Source: Nostocoides sp.
GTDB taxonomy: Bacteria; Actinomycetota; Actinomycetes; Actinomycetales; Dermatophilaceae
Direction of reading: 5' to 3'
NCBI GenBank assembly: GCA_016716625.1
Contig: JADJVJ010000005.1
Location: 14,862 to 78,861, forward strand
DNA: 64,000 nucleotides
Both the position numbers and the translations under genes were made by a program. The notes beneath the pieces were generated by a model. The model saw nothing but the letters and a program-made list of their open reading frames with translations, did not search any database and had not been told where the DNA came from. Shown here one piece after another: positions 28,731 through 37,602 of the stretch (position 1 is the stretch's first letter; every line of letters begins with the position of its first letter).

Positions 28731-30866
28731 CTAAGGGGTAGCGAGCGGACGAGGCGCCCCCAGACTGGTGCCCTTGAGCTGCGGGAGCCTGAGCGGGGCG
28801 CGTTGGGAGAGGTCCGCGGATGCCGCGGAACGGCGCGAGAGCAGGGACGTCGAGGTCGGCACCGGGACGCCCGCAAGCTGCTGCGGTGATCCGGGGAAGA
28901 GCTCGAAGGTCCCGCTCACGTCGTAGAGAACCTCAACCGTCCCCTTGGCGTTGATGAGCCGATAGACGTTCGCGTTGTCAACCTCACTGAAGGCCGCGTT
29001 CGCGCGGGTGACCCCGGGAGCCAGATTGAGGTTGCTGATCCCCGGCATGGGGTCGGGGCCCCACATGCGCAGGTACGTGGACGCCGAAGGGGCCACCCCG
29101 GTGAGATTGCCCGCGAGCGCGTAGGTGTCCCATCCCGCCACCGACAGCGGAGCCGTGATAACCGCTGGTGCGGCGGGCGCGGTCGGGATCGCTGCCGCCG
29201 CCAAGTCGGAGCGGGTGTCCAGGATTCGGGTGGGCGCCAAGGACCGGAACCTCAGCCCGGTCTCGGCACCCTCTCGGAAATAGAACCCGACGACATCGAC
29301 GATGACGTGCACCGAGGCGGAGGTCGAGTTCGCCACGTAGAACGTGGGATACGGTCCCGAGCCGTCGTCCGCATACGCCAACGAAGACCCTACCGTGGTC
29401 AAGGTCGCGGCCGTCCCGCCCTTGACATAGTTCACGGTGGATGTCGTCGGTGCTGAGTCCGCAGGGTCAAAGGACACGGCGGAGAGGAACCCTGACCCGG
29501 TGCCACCGGTGGCGGTCACGTTCACCACAAAAGCAGTGATGTCTGAGCTGAAGCTCCCGTAGTCGAGCGGGATGCTGGCGTAGTAGCCCGGGCCTAGGCG
29601 GACACCCCAGTCGGAGCGTGAGTCGAGAACCCTCTCGGGCACCGTTGGGGTGTAGTCGGCCCCCAATTCGCTCACCTCGAGGATGGGGACTCCGGAGTAG
29701 ATGCCGACGAGATCGGCAATGAGATGGGTCGATCCGGTGTTGTTGAAGAAGCTCGCCGAGCCGTTCGCGCCCAGCGGCACGGTTACGAGGTTGGACCCGG
29801 TGAAGCCAGCCGGGAAGTTGATGTTCGACGCCGTTGGGCGCGTCGCCCCGGCAGGGTATGCCGTCACAAAACTGCTCGCCGTCGCGCCCGTCACCGTGAC
29901 GTTGAAGACCGCGGCGCTCACCCCGCTCGTCGGGATGTCGTTCTTGCCGGTCACCTTGAGAGTGACGACACCCTTCGGCCCGACGACGCCCTTGCGAACC
30001 CCGAGCCCGCTGCGAGTGTCCATCACGCGACCACTGCGGCTGAAGAACTGGCCGGTCCCGTTCTGACGGACACCCGTTGCCGAGAGATGGAGCGATGTGG
30101 TCGCCTCGGCGGGCTGGGTCTCGACGACGAGTCGGCTTTCTGGGAGGAAGTCGCGCGGCGTGCAGGCCACGGTGACGGAACAGGACTCCATGTGTCCGAG
30201 GGTGCGTCCGGCACACGTGTTGGCTCCATGCATGACCACGAAGTCACCGGGACTAGGGTCGATTCGAGCCGTCACGATTTGCGGGACCTTGGTCCCATGG
30301 CCGGTCACCATGACCGGTCGGGGGTCATTGGCAGTGCCAAAGAGGGGCTCGGACCAGAGTTCCCAGCGGGGAAAGTCCAGACCGCCGTACTCCACCGTCG
30401 ATTGACCCCGGAGCTGGAGGGTGATCGAGTATCCGTTGCATGTGCCGGCGACGTCGGCAGCGAAGGACGACGGCTGCGACGAAGCGTCGAACACCAACTC
30501 GTGAATCGTGACCTCACCCTCAATTAGGCACAACAGTCCTGGGGCGGACACGTTGAGCATCTGCGCTTCCTGGGAACCAACCGAGATGACCCCACTGGTC
30601 GGCAGTTGCGTCCCCTGGCTGGAGAGACTCACGACGGCATTGCCCAGCGGCCGGTATCCCGCAATTTCGAGCGAGAAGAGGCTACCGGTCATCCTCATGT
30701 TCGCATTGTCGGGATCCCAGACATGGCTGGGAGCCGCATCCGAAGGCCCGGTCACGATGGCCGTCGTAGGCCCGGCGCCGGCGGCATGCGCCGGCGGCTC
30801 GATTGCGACGAGACCGGCCAGTGTCAAGCACAGGGCCGTGATGGTGGCGAAAGCGCGCATGCGCAT
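28731..30866 (-). CDS. Large secreted three-module repeat protein
   Basis: The product of about 711 residues starts with a signal peptide (MRMRAFATITALCLTLAG, cleavage near AHAA). After a unique N-terminal region of about 260 residues come three modules of about 140 residues, opening with RVMDTRSGLG, RVLDSRSDWG and RILDTRSDLA and each closing with a strand like STHLIADLVGIY or VHVIVDVVGFY. Such modules are common in actinobacterial surface proteins of unknown function. No anchor motif is visible. The start at 30866 is favoured by GGAGGGG nearby. Base use is less G+C-skewed than in its neighbours, hinting at an accessory gene. Confidence 0.72.
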   Translation of the reverse strand: MRMRAFATITALCLTLAGLVAIEPPAHAAGAGPTTAIVTGPSDAAPSHVWDPDNANMRMTGSLFSLEIAGYRPLGNAVVSLSSQGTQLPTSGVISVGSQEAQMLNVSAPGLLCLIEGEVTIHELVFDASSQPSSFAADVAGTCNGYSITLQLRGQSTVEYGGLDFPRWELWSEPLFGTANDPRPVMVTGHGTKVPQIVTARIDPSPGDFVVMHGANTCAGRTLGHMESCSVTVACTPRDFLPESRLVVETQPAEATTSLHLSATGVRQNGTGQFFSRSGRVMDTRSGLGVRKGVVGPKGVVTLKVTGKNDIPTSGVSAAVFNVTVTGATASSFVTAYPAGATRPTASNINFPAGFTGSNLVTVPLGANGSASFFNNTGSTHLIADLVGIYSGVPILEVSELGADYTPTVPERVLDSRSDWGVRLGPGYYASIPLDYGSFSSDITAFVVNVTATGGTGSGFLSAVSFDPADSAPTTSTVNYVKGGTAATLTTVGSSLAYADDGSGPYPTFYVANSTSASVHVIVDVVGFYFREGAETGLRFRSLAPTRILDTRSDLAAAAIPTAPAAPAVITAPLSVAGWDTYALAGNLTGVAPSASTYLRMWGPDPMPGISNLNLAPGVTRANAAFSEVDNANVYRLINAKGTVEVLYDVSGTFELFPGSPQQLAGVPVPTSTSLLSRRSAASADLSQRAPLRLPQLKGTSLGAPRPLATP

Positions 30867-30945
30867 GCGAAGTACCCCTCCGTTGTTGGTACTCCTACGG
30901 TACCTCCGCAACGGACAAGGCACGCCTCAAACAAACCAACTTGGG

Positions 30946-31594
30946 TCAGTGGGAGGCTTTGCGGGAGGCAAGCACCTCATCGATCAGGCCGTACTCGACG
31001 GCCTGGGCGGCGGAGAGGATCTTGTCGCGCTCGATGTCCTTGGCGACCGCCGCGACATCCCGGCCGGAGTGGTGGGCGATGGTCTCCTCGAGCCAGCCGC
31101 GCATCCGGATGATCTCGTTGGCGTGGATCTCCAGGTCGGAGGCCATGCCGCCGGTGCCCTCGATGGCAGGCTGGTGGATGAGCACCCGAGAGTTGGGCAG
31201 CGCGAACCGCTTACCTTTGGCGCCAGCGGCGAGCAGGACCGCCGCGGCCGACGCGGCCTGTCCGATGACGAAGGTCTGCACATCGGGACGGATGTATTGC
31301 ATCGTGTCGTAGATCGCGGTCATCGCGGTGAACGAGCCGCCAGGGCTGTTGATGTACATGAGGATGTCGCGGTCCGGGTCCTGGGACTCGAGCACGATGA
31401 GCTGAGCGATGACGTCATCGGCCGAGGCGTCGTCGACCTGGACGCCGAGGGAAGATGATCCGGTCCTCGAAGAGCTTGGTGCAGGGGTCGAGGCGCTTCA
31501 TCCCGTAGGAGGTGCGCTCCTCGAACTGCGGCAGGATGTACCGGCTCGTCGGGCCCGGCACCTGGAGGCGGCCGGAGGTGAGGTTGGCGTTCAT
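30946..31594 (-). pseudogene. clpP2: ClpP2 peptidase subunit, frame broken
   Basis: The serine peptidase subunit shows YINSPGGSFTAM, the nucleophile serine in FVIGQAASAAAVLLAAG, the histidine in VLIHQPAIEG, and the C-terminal AVEYGLIDEVL. The start at 31594 reads MNANLTSGRLQVPGPTSRY. One extra G in the run at 31449-31451 breaks the frame between KLFEDRI and IFLGVQVDD; removing it restores a normal protein of about 215 residues. It follows clpP1 by 12 bases; actinobacteria need both subunits to form the mixed ClpP1P2 tetradecamer. Confidence 0.94.
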
Positions 31595-31606
31595 GTGAAG
31601 TGCTCG

Positions 31607-32307
31607 TCAGCTTTCGTCGTGCCCAAAGGCGGAGGTCACGGGGTTGTCGGCGAGCCGACCGGCCTGGACGGCCTTGGAGATGACGTGGTCGACGAAGCCG
31701 TAGTCCTTGGCTTCGGAGGCGGTGAACCAACGGTCGCGGTCAGAGTCGGCAGTGATCTGCTCGATGCTCTGACCCGTGTGCTCCGCGATGAGCTCGGCCA
31801 TCTGCTTCTTGATGTGCAGGAGCTGCTCGGCCTGGATCTTGATGTCGGAGGCCGTGCCGCCGATACCGCCACTCGGCTGGTGCATCATGACGCGAGCGTG
31901 CGGTGTGGCGTAACGCTTCCCGGGGGTACCGGCCGAGAGCAGGAACTGGCCCATCGAGGCCGCCATACCCATGGCCACGGTCGCCACGTCATTGGGCACC
32001 CACTGCATGGTGTCGAAGATGGCCATCCCTGCGGTCACCGACCCACCGGGGCTGTTGATGTGAGCCAGATGTCCTTGTCCGGGTCCTCGGCGGCCAGCAG
32101 GAGCATCTGCGCGCAGATCGCATTGGCGTTGTCGTCACGGACATCCGAGCCCAGGAAGATGATCCGCTCCTTGAGGAGCCGGTTGAAGATGTGGTCGTCG
32201 AGACCGGTCTGCGGACCAGGTCCAGCGGCGACGATGTCGCTCGTGCTCACGGCTGTCGCTTTCTCATCGGGTGACACCGGGCGCGGCCCGGGTCGTGTCG
32301 TCGTCAT
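31607..32307 (-). pseudogene. clpP1: ClpP1 peptidase subunit, frame broken
   Basis: The second ClpP paralogue has the nucleophile in MGMAASMGQFLLSAG, the histidine in VMMHQPSGGIGG and the aspartate region DSDRDRWFTASEAKDYGFVD. One missing base near 32060 separates DPDKDIWL from the expected YINSPGGSVTAGM; adding it gives about 230 residues. The start at 32307 includes a 30-residue N-terminal extension, and a later start is possible. Which copy is P1 or P2 is set by order, clpP1 being upstream. Confidence 0.93.
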
Positions 32308-32328
32308 GACCCTAACGCGGCGACGTGC

Positions 32329-33537
32329 TCAGATCGTCCCCGGGTCGACGACTGTTCGCTCTGGGCGCACGTGGGCGGGCTGAGGCTCCCGGGCGGCGGG
32401 AATGACGAGTTGAGCGAACAAGGCCATGACTCCGACAACGGAGAGGGCCTGCAGCACCCCGACCTGATCGCCGAGGAAGCCGAGCAGGGGCGGCCCGGAG
32501 ATGAACGCCGCATACCCGATGGTGGCGACCACCGACATCCGGGCCGGGGCCCGGGCCGGGTCATCCGCCGAGGCGCTCATCCCGACCGGGAACCCGGAGC
32601 GACACTCCGACGCCCCAGAGCGCCGTGCCGACATACGCCAGGACGTTGTTGCCGAAGACGACGAGCGCGGATCCGGCGAGCGCGAGCAGGAAGAGGACCC
32701 GGAGCACCGGCACCCGACCGTAGCGGTCGAGCAGGTGAGTCCCGACGAGCCGACCGACCGTCATGAAGAAGAGGAAGCTCGCGAACGCGAGCACCCCCAC
32801 CAGCGGGCACGCCGTGGCCCTCGTGGAAGGCCACCGCCAGCCAGTCGTTGGCCGTCCTTCGGTGAAGGCGGCCACGAAGGTGAGCACCCCGATGAGCAGC
32901 GTGCGCGGCTCGGTCCACGCTGATCTCTCTGGCGTGCGCTTCCCCGCCTCCGGTCCGGGCTCCTCCTCCCGATCCAGCGGGACGAACCTCGGCAGCGCCC
33001 AGACCATGGCCACGACCCCGGAGGACCACCGCCCCGGCGAAGTGCGGCACCAGCGCGACCTCGAGCCGAGACATCCCGGCTCCGATGAGCCCACTGACCA
33101 CGGTTCCCCGCTGAAGGCGGCGTGAAAGTGCGGCATGGCGCTTACCCCGAGGAGCCGCTCCACATGCGCACCCTCGAGGTTCATCGCGACGTCCCAGACG
33201 CCGATGCCGAGCCCGAGGAGGGCAAGGCCGGTGGCCAGTCCCACCCGGCTCTGCCAGAGGTCGACCGCGACCGCAGCGACAGCGAAACCGGCCAGCACGA
33301 TGGCGGCGGACGCCCCGATGGCCCGCAGCATCCCGAGGCGGTGCACGATCCGGCCAGCGAGCGGCATCGCGATCAGCGAACCCGCGGAGACGGCCAGCAG
33401 GGTCACCCCGAGTTCGGCCGCGCTCAACCCCAGGACGGCCTTGATGTCCGCGATCCGCGAGGCCCAGGTGGCGAACGCCACCCGGCCATGGCAAAGACGA
33501 CGAAAACGGCGGTGCGGGCTCGCCGGGCCTCAGTCAC
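32329..33537 (-). pseudogene. MFS transporter (YbjJ-like), frame broken at several points
   Basis: Pieced together, this is a 12-helix major facilitator of about 400 residues: MTEARRARTAVFVVFAMAG at the N-terminus, then GVTLLAVSAGSLIAMPLAGR, LALLGLGIGVWDVAMNLEGA, FMTVGRLVGTHLLDRYG and IGYAAFISGPPLLGFLGD. The closest named group is the YbjJ-like carriers of unknown substrate. Frame changes near 33483, 33106, 33020, 32859, 32800 and 32594 each disappear on adding or removing one G or C, mostly in short runs. It lies between clpP1 and tig on the same strand. Confidence 0.82.
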
Positions 33538-33578
33538 CAGCGCACCGACATCCGGTGCGGGCCGACCCCCCGGACAGA

Positions 33579-33621
33579 GGTATGCCGTGGCTGCACCCTG
33601 CCCGCGCAGCCACGGCATACC
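33579..33621. terminator. Perfect 16-bp hairpin downstream of tig
   Basis: GGTATGCCGTGGCTGC (33579-33594) is exactly repeated inverted at 33606-33621, with an 11-base loop. It sits between the tig stop and the MFS start, both on the minus strand, so it is probably the tig terminator. Both arms contain the octamer GTATGCCG that is over-represented across the window. Confidence 0.65.
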
Positions 33622-33748
33622 AGTCCGAAGGCGAACCTGTGAGATCCCTGCACTGATTCCGCGATCACCATCCCCATGGCGACTTCCGCCATCGTAATGC
33701 GCGCACTCCCGCCCAGCAACATCAGGGGAAGAAAGGGCAACGGAAGGA

Positions 33749-35062
33749 TCAGTGCGCTGACGACGGGGCGTCGTCGTCGGACTGAGCGCCCTCGGACTGA
33801 GGCATGAGCGTCTGCAGGTCGACGGCCTGGCCCGCGGTGTCGGTGATCGTGGCCTTCTCCAGGACGACCGAGAGCGCCTTGCGCCGCGCCACCTCGGCGA
33901 CCATCGCGGGGATCTGTCCCTGCTGGTCGACCGCCTGTGCGAACGAGTTGGGGTCCATGCCGTACTGCTGGGCGCTCATGACGAGGTACTCGATGAGTTC
34001 GGGCTGCCCGACCTGGACCTCGAGCTTCTCGGCGAGGGCGTCGAGGAGGAACTGGGCACGGAATGCCTTGCGGGTGTTCTCCTGCACCTCGGCGCGGTGC
34101 TCGGCGTCCTCGAGCCGGTCCTCACCTTCGAGGTGAGCATGGACCTCGTCCTCGACGATGCCGTCCGGGACGGCGACCTCGGTCACCTCGAGGAGGTGCT
34201 CCAGGACCTTGTCACGAGCCTGGATGCCCTGCTCGAAGCGCTTACCCTGCTCGGCCTGCGCGGTGATGTCGGCGCGGAGTTCCTCGAGGGTGTCGAACTG
34301 GGAAGCGAGCTGCGCGAAGTCGTCGTCGAGCTCGGGGAGCTCGCGGACCTTGACGGACTGGACGGTGACCACGCAGTCGGCGGGCGCACCCTCGTGCTCG
34401 CCGCCGGCGAGCGGCGCGGCGAACTCCTTGGTTTCCCCGGCGGACAAGCCCACGAGGGCCTCGTCGAGGCCTTCGAGCATCGTGCCGGAACCGACCTCGT
34501 AGGAGACCCCGTTCACCGAGTCGATCGGCTCACCGTTAATCGTCGCAGAGAGGTCAATGGAGACGAAGTCGCCGTCCTGGGCGGCACGTTCGACCCCGAT
34601 CAGGGTGCCGAAGCGCTGCCGCAGCGCGGTCATCCGCTCCTCAACATCTTCCGGGCTCGCCGAGACCGGGTCGACCGTGACCGCAAGGCCGTCAAGGTCG
34701 GGCAGGGCGATCTCGGGACGGATGTCGGTCTCGACGGTGAACTCCAGGTCCTGGCCGTCCTCGAGCGGAACCCCGGTGACGTCGACCTCGGGGCGCCCGA
34801 TCGCGCGCACCTGCTCGGCCTCGACGGCGTCGGCGAAGAACTTGGGGAGGGCGTCGTTGACCGCCTCCTGGACCACGGCACCCCGACCCACACGCTGGTC
34901 GATGATCCGGCGGGGCACGTGTCCACGGCGGAAGCCCGGCACCTGGATCTGGGACCCGATCGTGGTGTACGCCGCGTCGAGCATCGGCTTGAGCTCGTCG
35001 AACGGAACCTCGACGACGATCTTGACCCGGGTCGGGCTGACGGACTCGACGGCACTCTTCAC
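33749..35062 (-). CDS. tig: Trigger factor
   Basis: The 437-residue chaperone has the ribosome-binding domain with the signature GFRRGHVPRRIID near residue 45, the FKBP-type prolyl isomerase domain in the middle (GDFVSIDLSATINGEPIDS), and the long helical C-terminal domain. GTG at 35062 gives the standard opening VKSAVESVSPTRVKI. Trigger factor meets nascent chains at the ribosome exit; tig upstream of clpP-clpX is a classic order, interrupted here by an MFS gene. The C-terminal tail is acidic and Ser-rich. Confidence 0.96.
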   Translation of the reverse strand: MKSAVESVSPTRVKIVVEVPFDELKPMLDAAYTTIGSQIQVPGFRRGHVPRRIIDQRVGRGAVVQEAVNDALPKFFADAVEAEQVRAIGRPEVDVTGVPLEDGQDLEFTVETDIRPEIALPDLDGLAVTVDPVSASPEDVEERMTALRQRFGTLIGVERAAQDGDFVSIDLSATINGEPIDSVNGVSYEVGSGTMLEGLDEALVGLSAGETKEFAAPLAGGEHEGAPADCVVTVQSVKVRELPELDDDFAQLASQFDTLEELRADITAQAEQGKRFEQGIQARDKVLEHLLEVTEVAVPDGIVEDEVHAHLEGEDRLEDAEHRAEVQENTRKAFRAQFLLDALAEKLEVQVGQPELIEYLVMSAQQYGMDPNSFAQAVDQQGQIPAMVAEVARRKALSVVLEKATITDTAGQAVDLQTLMPQSEGAQSDDDAPSSAH

Positions 35063-35227
35063 TGTGGGACCTTCGTACTGGTGGAAAGGGGGCGGGTGCC
35101 ACACCGAGAGGGGGCAGGCGAACACGCCTGGTCGGGAGGCAACAGCCACCCATCCTAGCCGTGCAGGGCAGGCGGATCCCAAACGGCCCACGGCCTAGGC
35201 ACAGGGCTCCAGGCCGGGTGGGTGTGG

Positions 35228-35896
35228 TCAGTCCTCGGCGCTGAAGGTCTCGACCTTGACCCGCTCGCCGGAGACGATGACGAGGTCGCCCGCGGAGACC
35301 ACGGTTTCGGGGGTCGCATGGGTGAAGTCCTGACCGGGCGTCTTGATCCCGACGATGGTCACGCCATACTTCGTGCGCACCCCGGACTCACCCAGCGGCA
35401 TCCCGGTGATCGCCTTCGGCGGGACGGTCTTGACGATGGCGTACCCGTCGTCGAACTCGATGTAGTCGAGCATCTTCCCGCGCACGAGATGGGCGACCCG
35501 GCGGCCCATGTCGTGCTCCGGGCGGACGACGTGGCCAACGCCGACCTGCTCGAGGATCCGGGCCATCGACTCGCTCGTCGCCTTGCCCCAGATGTTGTCG
35601 ACCCCCAGGGTCTTCAGGACGAACGCGGAGAGCACGGATGCCTCGAGGTCGGTGCCGATGGCGATGACGGCACGATCGAAGTCCTGGACCGAGAGCTGAC
35701 GCATGGCCTCGAGGTCGGTCGAGTCGGCCTCGACGACATGAGTGATCCGCCCGGCCAGGCTCTGGACGCGGCGTGGGTCGGTGTCGATGCCGAGGACCTC
35801 GACCCCGTCCCGCTCCAGTTCGAGGGCGAGCGACTTGCCGAAGCGGCCGAGACCGATGACGACGACGCCGCCGACCTCAGCAATGTGCTTAGCCAA
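35228..35896 (-). CDS. Potassium channel gating subunit, TrkA/KtrA family
   Basis: The 222-residue protein has a TrkA_N Rossmann domain (VVVIGLGRFGKSLALELE, with acidic IDTDP at the end of the second strand, typical of NAD(H)/ATP binding) and a C-terminal TrkA_C domain. It forms the cytoplasmic ring that gates the potassium pore encoded by the next gene. The two overlap by eight bases, with the membrane subunit upstream. Confidence 0.93.
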   Translation of the reverse strand: MAKHIAEVGGVVVIGLGRFGKSLALELERDGVEVLGIDTDPRRVQSLAGRITHVVEADSTDLEAMRQLSVQDFDRAVIAIGTDLEASVLSAFVLKTLGVDNIWGKATSESMARILEQVGVGHVVRPEHDMGRRVAHLVRGKMLDYIEFDDGYAIVKTVPPKAITGMPLGESGVRTKYGVTIVGIKTPGQDFTHATPETVVSAGDLVIVSGERVKVETFSAED

Positions 35897-37265
35897 TGAG
35901 GGGCCTGCCTTCCGGGAGTCGGTATTGACGGTGGCGCTCGCGGAGGACGAGCGCGGAGACCAGGGTTGCCGGGCCGAGACGCCCGAGGAACATGAGGCCG
36001 ATGATGACGAGCTGCGAGGGGACGTTCAGTTGGGCGGTGATCCCGGTGGACAGGCCGACGGTGCCGAAGGCGGAGGTCGCTTCGAAGAGGACGTCTTTCA
36101 ACGGCAGCCCGTTCATGAGGATGATGAGGACGGTGGCGCCGATGATGGCGGCGATCCCGAGCAGGGCCACCGCGATCGCCTGGCGGATCGACCGAGGGTC
36201 GATCCGGCGGTCGAAGGCGTTGACGTCGGGTTCTCCGCGGACCTCGGCCACGATCGCGAAGAGCAAGAGCAGGAAGGTCGTGACCTTCAGACCACCGGCC
36301 GTCGAGGCCGAACCGCCACCGATGAACATGAGCACGATGGTGCCGAGCAGCGTCCCGTCGTCGACCGCGCCATAATTCCAGGCGTTGAACCCGGCGGTTC
36401 GCGGCTGGACGGCGTGGAAGAAGCCATTGAGTACCTTGTTCCCCGGGCTGAGGTCGCCCATCGTCGCGGGGTTACCCCACTCGTTCAAGCTGAAGAAGAT
36501 GGTCGCGCCAACGAGCAGGATGCCCGTCATGAGGAGGGTGAACTTGGTATGCAGGCTCCACCGGTGCGGCCGAGTGCGGCGGAGCAGTTCCATGATCACC
36601 GGGAACCCAAGCCCGCCGATGATGATCGAGAACGCGATCGGCAGCTCGATGAACGGGTCGTTGCGGAAGGAGACGATGTTGTCGCTGAAGAGCGCGAACC
36701 CGGCGTTGTTGAAACTCGACACCGCATGGAACACCCCGAGGTATGCCGACCGCCCGAGGCTGTTGTCATACCCCAGCAGGAAGCGCAGGCCGAGCAGGAG
36801 CGCGATGGTGCCTTCTACGGCGACGGTGATCTTGAAGACCCCGAAGAGGACCGATCGAACCTCTCCCGGGCCGACGCTCTTGGTCTCGGCGGCGGCCGTG
36901 AGCCGGGTGTTCAGGCCCATCCGCTTGGTGACGAAGAGCGCGAGCAGTGAGGCCAGGGTCATGATCCCGAAACCGCCGACCTGGATGAGCCCCAGGATGA
37001 CGACCTCACCGAAGGTCGTCCAGTAGTTCGGTGTGTCCACGGTCGAGAGCCCGGTGACGCAGGTGGCGCTGGTCGCGGTGAACAGGGCGGTGATCCACGG
37101 GGCGCCCCCGGGGCCAGCCCGGGCCACCGGCAGCATGAGCAGCAGGGTGCCCACGGTGATGGCCGCCGCGAACGCCACGACGACGACCTGCGCCGGGTGC
37201 TTGAGCACGCGAGTTGGCCGCCGGGACGGCGCGATCATGTCGTGCATCCCGCTGCGGCCGCTCAC
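35889..37265 (-). CDS. Potassium uptake membrane subunit, TrkH/KtrB family
   Basis: The 458-residue membrane protein has the four pore repeats of the SKT superfamily; selectivity-filter-like sequences are seen in ATSATCVTGLSTVDT, FHAVSSFNNAGFALFS, FHAVQPRTAGFNAWN and FEATSAFGTVGLSTGI. The length fits KtrB better than the longer TrkH. With the RCK partner it takes up potassium, probably coupled to sodium. The start could also be an internal ATG at codon 7 or 10. Confidence 0.93.
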   Translation of the reverse strand: MSGRSGMHDMIAPSRRPTRVLKHPAQVVVVAFAAAITVGTLLLMLPVARAGPGGAPWITALFTATSATCVTGLSTVDTPNYWTTFGEVVILGLIQVGGFGIMTLASLLALFVTKRMGLNTRLTAAAETKSVGPGEVRSVLFGVFKITVAVEGTIALLLGLRFLLGYDNSLGRSAYLGVFHAVSSFNNAGFALFSDNIVSFRNDPFIELPIAFSIIIGGLGFPVIMELLRRTRPHRWSLHTKFTLLMTGILLVGATIFFSLNEWGNPATMGDLSPGNKVLNGFFHAVQPRTAGFNAWNYGAVDDGTLLGTIVLMFIGGGSASTAGGLKVTTFLLLLFAIVAEVRGEPDVNAFDRRIDPRSIRQAIAVALLGIAAIIGATVLIILMNGLPLKDVLFEATSAFGTVGLSTGITAQLNVPSQLVIIGLMFLGRLGPATLVSALVLRERHRQYRLPEGRPLIG

Positions 37266-37330
37266 GAGAGGTCAGTGTGCCAGAGCGGACCTCACCGCCC
37301 CAACCGGGCCTCATGGGTTCGGAGGTGCTG

Positions 37331-37404
37331 TGGAGCCGGCGACGAGAATCGAACTCGCGTAGCCAGTTTGGAAGACTGGGGCTCTACCATTGAGCTACGC
37401 CGGC
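37331..37404 (-). tRNA. tRNA-Gly (anticodon TCC)
   Basis: Read on the minus strand, the 7-bp acceptor GCCGGCG (37404-37398) pairs with CGCCGGC. The D arm has AGCTCAATGGTAGAGC, the anticodon stem CCAGT/ACTGG encloses loop CTTCCAA (anticodon TCC), and the T arm carries GTTCGATTC. The 3' CCA is encoded (37331-37333). Confidence 0.95.
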
Positions 37405-37511
37405 GAGCGGCGCGGTCGGCGGACCGCGAAGCAGGGGTTAGCCTAGTGGCCGTCCCCGCGGAGCCCAAACCCACTCCTGAACCCTTGAGTCGGTATGCCG
37501 TGGGCCGGCCA

Positions 37512-37585
37512 CGGGGTGTGGCGCAGTTTGGTAGCGCGTCCGCTTTGGGAGCGGAAGGCCGCAGGTTCAAGTCCTGTCACCCCGA
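37512..37585 (+). tRNA. tRNA-Pro (anticodon TGG)
   Basis: Acceptor CGGGGTG (37512-37518) pairs with CACCCCG (37578-37584). The D arm contains GGCGCAGTTTGGTAGCGC, the anticodon stem TCCGC/GCGGA encloses TTTGGGA (anticodon TGG), and the T arm has GTTCAAGTC. CCA is not encoded. The next gene starts only 17 bases later. Confidence 0.95.
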
Positions 37586-37602
37586 CCGTAGAGTTACCTC
37601 TC

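Noticed and set aside
33534..33740. A 68-residue minus-strand frame between tig and the MFS gene
   Set aside because: It runs through the perfect hairpin at 33579-33621 and has no conserved sequence; the area is better read as the tig terminator and MFS leader.
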